A DNA stretch of 64,000 nucleotides from Flavobacteriaceae bacterium D16 (GCA_021295155.1 JAJTJC010000035.1:496001-560000), one strand, 5' to 3'; positions 15,174 through 25,569 are shown, counted from the stretch's first letter. The notes: generated by a model not told the origin, from the letters alone. Translations and numbers: made by a program.

Positions 15174-17312
15174 ATGCCCTTAAAACCAGTCCTTTTTCCA
15201 TATGCCCTTCCCTTTTGGGGAAAAAAGAAGGTCATTTCGTTTTTAATAGCCCTGCTATGGGCCAGTTTCTCTTTTGCCCAGAATGCAAAAGTGGAACAGC
15301 TTCGCGATTCCTTGAAACAACTTCGGGCCCAGCCTGCATTCTCAGAAAAAGATACTACTCATATTGACCTGATCAATGAGCTTGCGGTCAACCTGAGATA
15401 TTTCGATGTTGAAGAAGCGTATGAACTTGCACAGAAAGGGCTTAAGCTCAGTCGGGAGGCGGATTATGGCCTGGGGGAAGCTACAGCCTTGCTTCGTATT
15501 GGTGATTATTATTCCGATATGGGTCAAAGTGATGATGCTATAAAGAATTTTGAAGCTGCCCTGGAAATAGCGGATGGTCTGGACGACGAAATGATCCCAT
15601 TCAGGATTATAAACAATCTGGCTTCAGAGCATACTTACAAAGGTGATTTTGCAGAGGCCCTCAGCGATTACCTGCACGGCGTAGAACGCGTCAATACCTT
15701 ACTAGAAACTAAAAGGGATAAAGAAATTCTGGTGATCTTGTCCATCATGAATGAAAATATTGCCAATCTTTTCGCATCTCAAAAAGACTATGAACAATCC
15801 CTGAAATATTATGAAAAAGTAAGGAGAATTAACGCGGAAATAGGTGAGGCCATAATTATGGCTGAGACCAACAGCAACCTTGCTTCCGTATATGCTGAAA
15901 AGGGTGATACTGATGGAGGCACAGAAAAGGATTTTGAATATGCCATGTTTCATGTCAACAGCAGTATCAAAACCTTTGAAAAGGAAAAGATAATGGACTG
16001 GCTTGCCTATGCTTATGAAGTGAAAGGGAAGATACACCTGAAACAAGAGAATTTTAAATGGGCATTACATTGGTACAAACAAAGTGAAACCATCCATGCA
16101 GATCTTGAAGACGACCGCGGTAAAATAGACCTCTATAATGGACTTGCAGAAACTTACCTGGCTCAGAACAAGGACAGCCTCGCAAAAAAATATGCCCTGG
16201 ATGCCTACGCAATTTCGAATAGGATTAATGATGCGGAAGGAACACAGGAATGCGCCAGGACCTTGTATAGAGTGCACAAAAATAGTGGCGATCACCTTAC
16301 AGCCCTAGAATACCTGGAACTCTATCAGAAACTCTCTTCCAATATTTACAGGAATGAAAACAAGAAAAGCCTGGTGCTCATCAAAACCCAGTCCGAATAC
16401 AATGATCAGATAAAAGCAGAAAAGGAAGCCAATGAAAAGGCTTTGGCGAAGCGGGATCTTTATGTTTGGATAAGCATATCCATATTTTTAGCCCTTATCC
16501 TTGTAATTTTCCTGATTCAACGTAACCAAAAAATCCAAAAACGCCTGAATGGGGTCTTGAATGCCAAGAAAGACCTATTGGAAAAACGTGAATCTGAATT
16601 GAAGGAAAACAACGAAACGAAAACCAAGCTTTTCTCTATTATCGGTCATGACCTAAGAGGACCTATTGGTGCTTTACAGGGCCTCCTGAATATGTTCTCC
16701 GAAGGCGAGATTACTAAAAAAGAATTCATGGATTTCCTTCCCAAACTTCGGGGAGATGTAGACCATATCTATTTTACGCTGAATAACCTGCTTTCCTGGG
16801 GGCACTCTCAATTGAATGGATCGGTTACCAAGCCGTCAGTGACTGCTTTAGAAACGATTGTAGAAGAAAATATCAACCTGCTTACAGAACAAGCACAAAG
16901 TAAATCTATACGCATTGTAAATGACCTGCCGGATAACACCCACACCTGGGCAGATGCCAATCAGATTGATATCGTGATCCGAAACCTTATGAGTAATGCG
17001 CTTAAATTCACACCTGAGAACGGAATGATCAAAATCTCGGGGGAAGAATATTCTGGACACTGGCAAATATCTGTTCGAGATACCGGTGTTGGTATGGACC
17101 AGACCACCGTTGATATGCTTTTCGACAAAAATTCTAATGTCACTACCTACGGAACCAACAATGAAAAAGGAACCGGCCTGGGGCTATCACTCTGTAAAGA
17201 AATGGTGGAGAAAAACAAAGGTAAAATATGGGTAGAAAGTACCTTAAGAAAAGGGAGTACCTTTCACTTCACCCTGCCCAAGATCAAACAGAGTTATCCC
17301 AAGGCGAGTTAA
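15174..17312 (+). CDS. TPR-containing sensor histidine kinase
   Basis: 712 residues. An N-terminal signal or membrane segment (about 18-36, ending FSFAQN) is followed by tetratricopeptide repeats (about 60-390). One membrane span lies at about 430-450 and a coiled-coil linker follows. The HisKA domain carries the phospho-acceptor His in FSIIGHDLRGP (near 491). The HATPase_c domain shows the N box (RNLMSNALKF, near 605), G1 box (DTGVGMD, near 636) and G2 box (GTGLGLSLCKEM, near 665). The TPR region should be periplasmic and sense a protein or envelope signal. No response regulator is adjacent, so this is an orphan kinase. Its 3' end overlaps bshB1 on the other strand by 4 nt. Confidence 0.92.
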   Translation: MPLKPVLFPYALPFWGKKKVISFLIALLWASFSFAQNAKVEQLRDSLKQLRAQPAFSEKDTTHIDLINELAVNLRYFDVEEAYELAQKGLKLSREADYGLGEATALLRIGDYYSDMGQSDDAIKNFEAALEIADGLDDEMIPFRIINNLASEHTYKGDFAEALSDYLHGVERVNTLLETKRDKEILVILSIMNENIANLFASQKDYEQSLKYYEKVRRINAEIGEAIIMAETNSNLASVYAEKGDTDGGTEKDFEYAMFHVNSSIKTFEKEKIMDWLAYAYEVKGKIHLKQENFKWALHWYKQSETIHADLEDDRGKIDLYNGLAETYLAQNKDSLAKKYALDAYAISNRINDAEGTQECARTLYRVHKNSGDHLTALEYLELYQKLSSNIYRNENKKSLVLIKTQSEYNDQIKAEKEANEKALAKRDLYVWISISIFLALILVIFLIQRNQKIQKRLNGVLNAKKDLLEKRESELKENNETKTKLFSIIGHDLRGPIGALQGLLNMFSEGEITKKEFMDFLPKLRGDVDHIYFTLNNLLSWGHSQLNGSVTKPSVTALETIVEENINLLTEQAQSKSIRIVNDLPDNTHTWADANQIDIVIRNLMSNALKFTPENGMIKISGEEYSGHWQISVRDTGVGMDQTTVDMLFDKNSNVTTYGTNNEKGTGLGLSLCKEMVEKNKGKIWVESTLRKGSTFHFTLPKIKQSYPKAS

Positions 17313-18031
17313 ATCATATCTCCCAAATTTCGCACCCCTATATAACGTTCAACGGTAAATCCTTCACCGTATTCGACTCCTATTAACCTGCCCAGATCAC
17401 GTGCGCGATAACGAATGCTATCTGTAAAGTTTTTGCTGCTGATTGGAGTTTCAGGTTCCTTGCTATCCGGATCAAAAAATTGGGAAGCATAGGCATTTAT
17501 GGCTTCCATCTTCTGGTCGATAAAATCGGATACATCTACAACAAAGTCAGGTTCCAGATTTTTCCATTGTATGTAGTGATATACCTGCCTGGGGCGCCAT
17601 GGATCCTGCCATTCGTCTTCTCCTACCCATTTGGTGTCAATTTTCAATAAACCACTCAAAAAACAAGCATCACTAACCAGCTGACTTCCCTTAGCGTGAT
17701 CAATATGCCTGTCATCAATAGCATTACATAGCACAATATCCGGCCGGTATTTTCGCAACACCTCGATCACCTGTATTTGATGCTCCTTGTCGTTCACAAA
17801 AAAGCCATCAGCAAATTCCAAATTAATTCGCATACTCAATCCGAGGATTTCTGCTGCCTTCCTGGCTTCCTGGTCTCGTAATTCAGGAGTTCCACGGGTT
17901 CCCAACTCTCCACGGGTAAGGTCCACAACCCCAACTTTTTTGCCATTCGCGATTTCTTTGGCTATGGTGGCCCCTGCTCCCAATTCAGCATCATCGGGAT
18001 GGGAACCAAATACTAAAATATCTAGTTTCAT
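17309..18031 (-). CDS. bshB1: Bacillithiol biosynthesis deacetylase BshB1
   Basis: 240 residues of the PIG-L/LmbE zinc deacetylase fold. The metal site is visible as H11 and D14 in GSHPDDAELG and H112 in DDRHIDH, with D13 as the probable general base. The conserved TRGELGTRG block and full-length match point to BshB1, which converts N-acetylglucosaminyl-malate into glucosaminyl-malate in bacillithiol synthesis. The organism should therefore use bacillithiol as its low-molecular-weight thiol; bshA and bshC are not in this window. It follows the PLP-enzyme gene by 14 nt on the same strand, a plausible sulfur/thiol operon. Confidence 0.92.
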   Translation of the reverse strand: MKLDILVFGSHPDDAELGAGATIAKEIANGKKVGVVDLTRGELGTRGTPELRDQEARKAAEILGLSMRINLEFADGFFVNDKEHQIQVIEVLRKYRPDIVLCNAIDDRHIDHAKGSQLVSDACFLSGLLKIDTKWVGEDEWQDPWRPRQVYHYIQWKNLEPDFVVDVSDFIDQKMEAINAYASQFFDPDSKEPETPISSKNFTDSIRYRARDLGRLIGVEYGEGFTVERYIGVRNLGDMI

Positions 18032-18045
18032 TATTGTTAATTAGT

Positions 18046-19218
18046 TCAATTTCCGACTGGTAATGTATTCTTATCCTTGCTAATGGCCTTCAATGCCTGC
18101 TCGAGGTCTGCAATTAAATCTTCTGTTTCTTCAATACCTACAGAAAATCGAATGAGGCCATCGGTAATACCCTGTTGCTGTCTTTCTTCAGCCGACAGCA
18201 GTGCATGGGAGGTTTGGGCAGGACTCAATAATGTACTTTCCACTCCAGCCAGGCTCATGGATGCTTTGATGAGTTTTAGTGCCTTTTGAAATTCTGAGGT
18301 TTTTCCTGCATCCAATAATTCAAAGGAGAGCATTCCGCCAAACCCGTGCATCTGACGTTGGGCCAGATCATGTTGGGGGTGCTGTGCAAGACCCGGATAG
18401 TATACCTGCTTGATATCTTCGTGGCCCGCTAAATATTCTGCAAGCTTTTGCGCATTTTCATTTTGTGCCTTCACCCTTAAACCCATAGTCTTAAGGCTTC
18501 GTTCTAAGAGCCAAACGGTGTAATCACTAAGGCTTCCGCCCAGGTTTTTAGCCAAATGGAAGATTTTTTCCATATGCACATGAGAAGCGGCTACGGCCCC
18601 TGCACATATATCAGAATGTCCGCCCATATATTTGGTCGCGCTATGGATAACGATGTCGATTCCAAAATCTATCGGATTTTGATTTACCGGACTGGCAAAA
18701 GTATTGTCGATCATGGAAACCACATTGTTTTTTTGAGCCAGTTCTGCTATTCCCTGAATATCGGTTAATTGCAATAATGGATTGGAGGGCGTTTCTATAT
18801 AGACAACCCTGGTGTTCTCTTTTATTTCAGCTTCAAAATCAGTAACCTCCATCCCCCTGGTAAAGGAATATACAATGCCATATTTATCAAATTCCTCCAA
18901 TATCAGGTTGTGGGTGCCGCCATAGATCTGGTTTTGAATGACAATATGGTCTCCTGCTTTTAGGAAAGCCAATAAAGAGGTGCTAATAGCAGCCATACCA
19001 CTCCCAAAGATCAGGGCCGATTCTGCGTGCTCCAGTGCAGCTATTTTCTTGCACAGTGCTTCCTGATTGGGAGTATTGAAATAACGCGGATATCGCTTTA
19101 TATCTACGTCCTCATAGGCATAAGATGTGCTCATGTATAACGGAGAGATGGCTCCTTTAAAAGTCTCATCCTTTATTTCACCCTCATGGGTGCAGATAGT
19201 ATTTATTCCCTTTTTCAT
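18046..19218 (-). CDS. PLP-dependent Cys/Met-metabolism enzyme (transsulfuration family)
   Basis: 390 residues of the cystathionine gamma-synthase / beta-lyase / methionine gamma-lyase family. The PLP lysine is K196 in HSATKYMGGH, with D171 (MIDNTFASP) contacting the ring nitrogen and Y99 in QIYGGTHNL stacking on it. The glycine motif FGSGMAAIS (71-79) binds the phosphate. The family includes synthases and lyases that cannot be separated by eye. Coupling with bshB1 (14-nt gap) suggests a role in cysteine or homocysteine supply, but that is inference. Length and all catalytic residues are normal. Confidence 0.88.
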   Translation of the reverse strand: MKKGINTICTHEGEIKDETFKGAISPLYMSTSYAYEDVDIKRYPRYFNTPNQEALCKKIAALEHAESALIFGSGMAAISTSLLAFLKAGDHIVIQNQIYGGTHNLILEEFDKYGIVYSFTRGMEVTDFEAEIKENTRVVYIETPSNPLLQLTDIQGIAELAQKNNVVSMIDNTFASPVNQNPIDFGIDIVIHSATKYMGGHSDICAGAVAASHVHMEKIFHLAKNLGGSLSDYTVWLLERSLKTMGLRVKAQNENAQKLAEYLAGHEDIKQVYYPGLAQHPQHDLAQRQMHGFGGMLSFELLDAGKTSEFQKALKLIKASMSLAGVESTLLSPAQTSHALLSAEERQQQGITDGLIRFSVGIEETEDLIADLEQALKAISKDKNTLPVGN

Positions 19219-19266
19219 TGGCTCTTTTACTACGATTCAGACAAGTCTTAAAGGTACGAAATTAGC

Positions 19267-20673
19267 TTAAACCTCTACCTTTTTCCAATGGCCTTTACGG
19301 AACCATATGATTGCGATCACAGACAATAAAACTTCCGCCAGGGTAATGGCTAAAAATACCCCCAGCGCTCCCATTTCAAAGGTAATGGCTGCCAGATATG
19401 CAAAGGGCAACTGAAAAACCCAGAAGGCTATAAGATTGATCTTGGTAGGAGTTCGGGTATCACCAGCACCATTGAAAGATTGTGAAATGACCATGCCGTA
19501 AGCATAGAACAGGTAACCCGCCGCCACTACCTGCAAACAAAGGGCTCCATTTTGAATTACACTGGGTGTCTGGTTAAAAAAGCCAATAATCTCCCTGGCA
19601 AAGACGAGATAAACTACAGACACCAGAACCATAAATACAGCATTGTAACGCCCGGTTAACCAGACTGATTTCTCTGCCCTTTCCGGCTGTTTGGCCCCAA
19701 GGTTTTGCCCTACCAGGGTAGCTGCAGCATTACTCATCCCCCATGCGGGCATAAAAGTGAACATCATAACCCGAATAGCAATGGTATATCCGGCCAGGAC
19801 CTCACTTCCAAATTCGGACATGATACGCATAAGGAAAACCCAGCTTGAAGTCCCGATCAGGAACTGTGCAATACCCCCCAGGGAAACCCGTATAAGGTTC
19901 ATCATCACCTTAAATCTTAAAACAATATCCTGAAGTTTGAGTTTTATCCTGCCCCATCCGTAGAATAGGATCAGAATTTGAAATACTACGGCAGAGCCCC
20001 TTCCTATATTGGTGGCGATGGCTGCTCCCATAACCCCAAACTCCGGTACGGGCCCCAGTCCGAATATGAAAATAGGATCCAGAATAATGTTCAGGGCATT
20101 GGATAATACCAGTGTCCACATGGCCATTGAGGCATCTCCTGCACCACGAAAAATGGCGTTGATAAGGAAGAGCAGAACGATGGTGATGTTCCCTCCGATA
20201 AGCAATTTAGTATAGCCATAACCTTCTTCAATAAGATCAGGCTCCCCTCCCATAAGGGCCAGTATTTCTTTCGAATACAGGAATCCCAGAACCCCGATAC
20301 CGGCAGCAACAAATATGCCAAGCAATATGGCTTGCATGGCCGCCTCCCGAGCTCCTTTCACATCCTTCTCCCCTATTCTACGTGCTACAACAGCCGTAGC
20401 TGCCATACTCAATCCGATGGCAATGGCATAGACCAGGGTGATTACCGATTCCGTAAGACCAATAGTGGCGACCGCATTGACACTCACGCGGGATACATAG
20501 GCAATATCTACCACGGCAAATATGGATTCCATCATCATCTCCAGAATCATGGGAATGGATAACATGAAGATGGCTTTACGGATACTACCAGAGGTATATT
20601 CAGTTTCCCTACCGGTTACGGCAATAATAAAATAGCGGAAATATTTCTTGATTGGGTTGGTATGCTGAGTCAT
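19267..20673 (-). CDS. MATE-family multidrug/cation antiporter
   Basis: 468 residues with 12 predicted membrane spans in two MatE repeats. The start is IRKAIFMLSIPMILEMMMESIFAVVDIAYVS, the second half opens near residue 255, and PAWGMSNAAATLVGQNLGAKQPERA is the family's repeat-2 signature. MATE proteins export cationic drugs or metabolites in exchange for sodium or protons; the substrate is unknown. The start ATG was chosen because the residues before the first helix are short and charged, as usual. The gene ends 48 nt upstream of the PLP enzyme start and may be transcribed with it. Confidence 0.92.
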   Translation of the reverse strand: MTQHTNPIKKYFRYFIIAVTGRETEYTSGSIRKAIFMLSIPMILEMMMESIFAVVDIAYVSRVSVNAVATIGLTESVITLVYAIAIGLSMAATAVVARRIGEKDVKGAREAAMQAILLGIFVAAGIGVLGFLYSKEILALMGGEPDLIEEGYGYTKLLIGGNITIVLLFLINAIFRGAGDASMAMWTLVLSNALNIILDPIFIFGLGPVPEFGVMGAAIATNIGRGSAVVFQILILFYGWGRIKLKLQDIVLRFKVMMNLIRVSLGGIAQFLIGTSSWVFLMRIMSEFGSEVLAGYTIAIRVMMFTFMPAWGMSNAAATLVGQNLGAKQPERAEKSVWLTGRYNAVFMVLVSVVYLVFAREIIGFFNQTPSVIQNGALCLQVVAAGYLFYAYGMVISQSFNGAGDTRTPTKINLIAFWVFQLPFAYLAAITFEMGALGVFLAITLAEVLLSVIAIIWFRKGHWKKVEV

Positions 20674-20880
20674 GATATGAAAATATGTTGTTGGAAAAAG
20701 TCTTGAGTCCCCTTCAGGATGAAGGATTATCGGGTAGTAATTTTTACCAAGACATCTATAGCGAACATAGTTTCTAGAGCTTCATATCGAGACAAAGATG
20801 CAATTTTTTTTGAAGATGCAAAATTAATTTAGGGGCGGTGAGTTAAGGTAACTTAGCTTACCTGCCAGTCAAAGAGGGAA

Positions 20881-21429
20881 TTAGTCCAATTTTGCGGGGC
20901 CTTGAGTATCGTTGGTTATGACCCAGTGCTCGTCCTGCATGGATTTATATTTAATCTCCCAATTCAGATTCCCTTCCATTAATACAAAGCTATTTAGAAA
21001 AAAATTATAATCCTTTTCTGTGGTTACTTCAAATATTCGGTAATTAATGTTAGGGGGAATAGCCATACCAGGATTTAAAGTTGATTTATCAACATGCGTT
21101 ATACTGTCCAATTCCGGATTTTGTGATACCAGAAAGTCAAATAAGTAATGGTTATAATCTTTTAAATCGTACTCTTCTCCCTTGAAATGCAATTTAACGG
21201 ATTCAATAATTGCAGGACCCACACCATAATTTTGAATACTGAGCTCAAAGCTATTATTTTCTGGGGCATTGGAAGTAGAGAGCTGTAAATAGGGTAAAAT
21301 AGAAAGATAGTTTTGTTTACTCATCAGATTGGTCTGATAGATAAAAATAATCAGGGTGATAAAGCTAATGCTCATCGCACTCATCCCGAGGATACGCTCA
21401 GAATTCCATTTGATTTTAAACTTGGCCAT
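20881..21429 (-). CDS. Single-span membrane protein of unknown function
   Basis: 182 residues with one transmembrane segment at about 14-34 (MSAMSISFITLIIFIYQTNLM) and a soluble, strand-rich C-terminal domain (ILPYLQLSTSN...ELSIQNYGVGPAIIESVKL). The pattern of Asn-Tyr-Gly-x-Gly-Pro-Ala resembles immunoglobulin-like domains of small flavobacterial membrane proteins, but I recognise no named family. It lies 60 nt downstream of ccsBA on the same strand and could be co-transcribed. No catalytic motif is visible. Confidence 0.65.
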   Translation of the reverse strand: MAKFKIKWNSERILGMSAMSISFITLIIFIYQTNLMSKQNYLSILPYLQLSTSNAPENNSFELSIQNYGVGPAIIESVKLHFKGEEYDLKDYNHYLFDFLVSQNPELDSITHVDKSTLNPGMAIPPNINYRIFEVTTEKDYNFFLNSFVLMEGNLNWEIKYKSMQDEHWVITNDTQGPAKLD

Positions 21430-21489
21430 AACTGCAATACAAATTTTTTCTAAAAATAAGGATTACGAACAATCTGAAAAGCTAGTTGT

Positions 21490-24400
21490 TTACTTATTGC
21501 GGTAGTTTACGCGGTACCTCCAGAAACTGATTGCCCCCAGGATAAGGATTCCCAGCACAGTATACCAGACAAATGTTGGGGTAATAACCTGGTCACCGCT
21601 TGCATAACTATGTAATCCTACCAGGTAAAAATTCACCCCAAAATAGGTCATCATAATACTACCAAAGGCGACGATACTCAGGAAATTAAAGGTCCAGCGA
21701 CCTCTTAAGCCAGGCACAAGTCGGGCATGTAGCACAAAGGCATAAACCATAATGGATATAAGCGCCCAGGTCTCCTTGGGGTCCCATCCCCAATACCTTC
21801 CCCAGCTTTCATTGGCCCATTGCCCTCCCAGGAAATTTCCAATGGTGAGCATGATCAATCCCACAGTAATGGCCAGTTCGTTAATAACTGTCAACTCTTT
21901 GAGATTGTGCTCCATGCGCTTTTTGTTCCGTTTATTGGTCAGTATTATCAGTAACAAGGCAACTATACCCAGGATCATCCCCACAGTCAAAGGCCCATAG
22001 CTTCCCACAATTACCGCTACATGGATCATTAGCCAATAACTGTCCAGAACAGGAACCAGGTTTGCAATAGACGGATCAACCCAACTCTGATGGGCAATCC
22101 AGAGAAGCATAGAGGAAACAAATGCCGTGGCCGCAATAGTGATATCACTTTTTCTTCCCAATGATAGCCCCATGGCCATGGTTGCCCAGGATACATAGAG
22201 AATACTTTCATAGGCATCACTCCAGGGTGCATGTCCGGAGATATACCAGCGCATAATGAGACCCCCGGTATGCCAAAGGAAAAAGATGATGATTATCCCT
22301 TTAAAGAAGTAGGTCGCAATCTTCCAGATCTCACGATCTTTAAAAATTCTAAAAATGAGCACGAAGAACATCAGAATACCCACAAGGGCATACCATTTGT
22401 AAAGCCTGTTGAAAATATCGAGCTTGTTATAAATGATTTCGGCCTTAACCTTTTGCTTAGCAGGTAGCACTTCGCTTCCGTAATCAGCCTGGTTTTTATG
22501 AAAGGCCTCCAAAATCTTTTCAGCTTCGGCATAATCTCCCGTAGAAAGTCCTTTCCTGAGAGACATCAAATAATATGGGACGCCGTTTTGAATAAAGTTG
22601 GCATAAAGACTATCGGCTACCTGATATTGGCCAGAGCGATATTCCACAGCCGATATCCACTTATTGTTTTCATCATTTTTTAATGGGAAAATCTTGACAA
22701 TTTCACCACTTAAAGCGCGGTCCAAAAGACTGAGGCGGAAGTAGGCATCCTTAAAATCCGACTGGAATTTATTGGGTGTATTTGTAGCAAAGGCTTCCTG
22801 CAGGTAAGGCCCAAGTTTATTATTCCCTTTGTCATCAAAGAAATCGGTTGCTTTTATAAACTTCTTTCCTTTTGGAATACCGATTATACTCCTTATACTA
22901 TCGTTCTGAGCTTTTTTATCCAAAGCGATAAACTCGTTGTTGTACCAGAGTGCCGGATTTAGCATCATGGAGAGGAATACCTGGTTGGCATCCAGGTCCT
23001 TGTAGGCATCCTTAAAACTCAATTTTCTCAACAGTTCAGAGGCAAAAGTATTTACCGGTTTCATGCGACCCCCATCATCCTGAATAACCAGTTCCCCAAA
23101 AAGCGCTGCATGGTCCTCAGGTACCCTGGATAAATTTATAAGGGAATCCACCTCCTCCTGCGATGGAGGTTCCGTATGAATATGACCGTCCCCTTGCTGC
23201 ACCTCTTGTCCCTGCAGTGGCACGTAAAGGAAGAATACCAATACAGCGGCTAGTTTGGTCCTTTTTTTCCTCAACTTTTCAAGGGTATTCGCCAGTTCTT
23301 TAAAACGGGTTTTACCATAGAACATGATCCCCAAAAGCCCGAGGTAAAGCAGGAAATAACCTATGTAGGTAATCCATGTTCCCCACTGGTCGTGATTCAC
23401 GGAGAGTACTGTTCCTTTTTCATCCTGATCAAAACTTGCCTGGAAGAAACGATAGCCTCTGTGGTCAAGGACATGGTTCATGTAGATATCATAATCGAAC
23501 GAACGCTCGTCATTAACGGTAATCTTACTCATAAAGGAGGAATATCCTTTTTCGGTTCCAGGATACTTTTCGGCAATAAAATCATTGAGCTGTATGTTAA
23601 AGGGCAACTGATAAATTTTCGACCCAAAACTCAGGCTGAAATCCAGTTCCCCGACGCGGATTTGATCAGAAAAATTGGCTGAACCTTTTCCTCCCAAAAG
23701 TTTAGCCTGCACGGTTTCTCCCGCCACAGCTATTTCTACGATCAGGGCATCCGGGGTAGCATCTGTTTTTTCCTCTTCAGGAACAGCGACAACATCATAC
23801 TTCCCTATGGTAATTGGTTCCGGAACTACAAATTGCATGCCGGCCACAGTATATAAGGATCGTAAATAAAAGGATTGCAGACTGTCTGGGACAACAGATC
23901 CTTTCAACTGGTCTGACATACGCATAAAGCCGCCATCGAAAGGGCTCTGTATTTGGTAATCAGAACCGTCGGCGATAATATTAATAGCTCCTTCAGTAGG
24001 TTTATTCAGTGCAAAGAGTACATTATGTATACTGGTAACCGTACCACTTTCCAGATAGTGATCATGTCGACCTCCTCCCCCGGATTCTACAACTTTCAGA
24101 TATTCTTTGCCATCAGGATCACGAACAAATCCCTTTTTTGCACCCTCAATGAAATCGATATAAGAGACCGAAAATTTCTGACCATTAAAGTCCAAGTCCC
24201 AGGGTAAATTCGTTTTCAATGCTTCCGAAGTAACCATTAATTCGGACTGGAAGGTCCTCCGCATCATTTCTCCATCAATATCTCCGTCTACGAAAAGGGT
24301 CAGATAGGTCTTATCTGAATAAAAAATGTTGGAACTTTTACCCTCCCGAATAGGCATCATTCCCTCATAGCTAATGTATCTGGTAACAAAAGCGCCCACA

Positions 24401-24669
24401 ATAATAAGGATCCAGGAAAGATGCAAAGTCAATACCGCCCATTTCTCCTTTTTCAGCAGGTTATATCTCTTAATATTTCCGATAAAATTGATCAGGAAAA
24501 AGGCCATGATGGCTTCAAACCACCAGGCATTATAAATCCAGATTCTTGCTGTTTCTGTACTGTACCAACTCTCTACAAAAGTTCCAAAAGCCATAGCTGT
24601 GGCAAAAACCAGGAAAAGCACGGCCATCAATCGTGTAGAAAAAAGTGTCTTTCTGAGAATTTCTTGCAT
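21490..24669 (-). CDS. ccsBA: Fused ResB-CcsA cytochrome c assembly protein
   Basis: 1059 residues. The first half is ResB/CcsB-like, with membrane spans near 12-32, 44-62, 75-95 and 430-450 around a large periplasmic domain. The second half is CcsA, with about eight spans and the heme-binding WWD signature WGRYWGWDPKETWAL near residue 956. Conserved His residues occur in LLWIAHQSWVD, LDSYWLMIHVAV and LVGLHSYASG. CcsBA exports heme and ligates it to apocytochrome c in the periplasm (System II). The Bacteroidota fusion of both subunits in one chain is seen here, with an extra periplasmic stretch of about 270 residues (510-780) rich in charged helices between the halves. It is divergent from the DUF2520 gene. 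Confidence 0.92.
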   Translation of the reverse strand: MQEILRKTLFSTRLMAVLFLVFATAMAFGTFVESWYSTETARIWIYNAWWFEAIMAFFLINFIGNIKRYNLLKKEKWAVLTLHLSWILIIVGAFVTRYISYEGMMPIREGKSSNIFYSDKTYLTLFVDGDIDGEMMRRTFQSELMVTSEALKTNLPWDLDFNGQKFSVSYIDFIEGAKKGFVRDPDGKEYLKVVESGGGGRHDHYLESGTVTSIHNVLFALNKPTEGAINIIADGSDYQIQSPFDGGFMRMSDQLKGSVVPDSLQSFYLRSLYTVAGMQFVVPEPITIGKYDVVAVPEEEKTDATPDALIVEIAVAGETVQAKLLGGKGSANFSDQIRVGELDFSLSFGSKIYQLPFNIQLNDFIAEKYPGTEKGYSSFMSKITVNDERSFDYDIYMNHVLDHRGYRFFQASFDQDEKGTVLSVNHDQWGTWITYIGYFLLYLGLLGIMFYGKTRFKELANTLEKLRKKRTKLAAVLVFFLYVPLQGQEVQQGDGHIHTEPPSQEEVDSLINLSRVPEDHAALFGELVIQDDGGRMKPVNTFASELLRKLSFKDAYKDLDANQVFLSMMLNPALWYNNEFIALDKKAQNDSIRSIIGIPKGKKFIKATDFFDDKGNNKLGPYLQEAFATNTPNKFQSDFKDAYFRLSLLDRALSGEIVKIFPLKNDENNKWISAVEYRSGQYQVADSLYANFIQNGVPYYLMSLRKGLSTGDYAEAEKILEAFHKNQADYGSEVLPAKQKVKAEIIYNKLDIFNRLYKWYALVGILMFFVLIFRIFKDREIWKIATYFFKGIIIIFFLWHTGGLIMRWYISGHAPWSDAYESILYVSWATMAMGLSLGRKSDITIAATAFVSSMLLWIAHQSWVDPSIANLVPVLDSYWLMIHVAVIVGSYGPLTVGMILGIVALLLIILTNKRNKKRMEHNLKELTVINELAITVGLIMLTIGNFLGGQWANESWGRYWGWDPKETWALISIMVYAFVLHARLVPGLRGRWTFNFLSIVAFGSIMMTYFGVNFYLVGLHSYASGDQVITPTFVWYTVLGILILGAISFWRYRVNYRNK

Positions 24670-24810
24670 AGTTTACCCTAGCGGTCTGAGTTCAATGTGC
24701 TAAAATAAGGTCTTTTTCCGTCTTAGCATGGGAGAACCATGCATAAAAAGTTGAACAGAATTGTTAATAATTACAAAAGCTGCGGGGTGGTAAAATTCGT
24801 ATTTTTGACC

Positions 24811-25569
24811 ATGCTTAAAATTGTTCTCCTGGGTACTGGTAACCTGGCCACACATCTCTTCAAAGCGTTTTCAGAAACTAAGACTGTGAATGTAGTTCAG
24901 GTATTCGGGCGTAATAGCGCGGGGCTTACTTTTTTTGAGGAAAAAGTGGATACAACCGATGATCCAGGGAAGCTCCAAAAAGCAGACATTTATGTATGTG
25001 CAGTAAGTGACGACGCTATTGAATTGGTTGCTCAATACCCCCCACAGGAAGATTCAATTGTGGTACATTGTTCCGGAGCAGTTGGGTTATCAGCTTTACC
25101 TAAAGAAATCAAACGCGGGGTATTCTATCCGCTACAATCCTTTACCAAGGGCAGTCAGGTTGATTTTTCACAGGTTCCGGTTTGTGTAGAAGCCGAAAAA
25201 CAAGAGGTCTTGGATATACTTTTGGCACTTGGCAATAGCATTTCGGAAACCTGTATCCCCATTGATTCTGATCAGCGAAAGGCCTTGCATCTGGCTGCGG
25301 TCTTTGCCAATAATTTCACCAATCACCTACTCCATAGGGCGTCTGTAATCTGCGAGGAGTACAATCTTCCTTTTTCACTTCTCAAACCGCTTATTGGGGA
25401 AACTATAAATAAACTTGATAGTCTGAGTCCACTAGAGGCTCAAACTGGCCCGGCGAGAAGGGGTGATAAGGACACACAACAAGAGCATATGAAATTAATA
25501 AGCGATATGCAGGGCCGGGAAATATATCGCATTCTAAGTCAAGCAATTGGAGATACTTATGGAAACTAG
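24811..25569 (+). CDS. Rossmann-like/DUF2520 dehydrogenase-type protein
   Basis: 252 residues from the ATG at 24811; a further upstream ATG (24739) would add a tail not seen in the family. The N-terminus has a dinucleotide-binding motif LLGTGNLATHLFKAF (about 5-19) and a ketopantoate/NADP oxidoreductase-like fold, and the C-terminus is the helical DUF2520 domain. The substrate is unknown; relatives are grouped with NADP oxidoreductases, and some lack activity. Its last 11 nt overlap kdsC, and maf follows, forming a tight three-gene operon that is widespread in Bacteroidota. Confidence 0.85.
   Translation: MLKIVLLGTGNLATHLFKAFSETKTVNVVQVFGRNSAGLTFFEEKVDTTDDPGKLQKADIYVCAVSDDAIELVAQYPPQEDSIVVHCSGAVGLSALPKEIKRGVFYPLQSFTKGSQVDFSQVPVCVEAEKQEVLDILLALGNSISETCIPIDSDQRKALHLAAVFANNFTNHLLHRASVICEEYNLPFSLLKPLIGETINKLDSLSPLEAQTGPARRGDKDTQQEHMKLISDMQGREIYRILSQAIGDTYGN

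Noticed and set aside
15137-15367. A short 76-codon + strand frame overlapping the kinase start
   Set aside because: It overlaps the kinase gene in another frame and lacks motifs; its only support is an ATG upstream.
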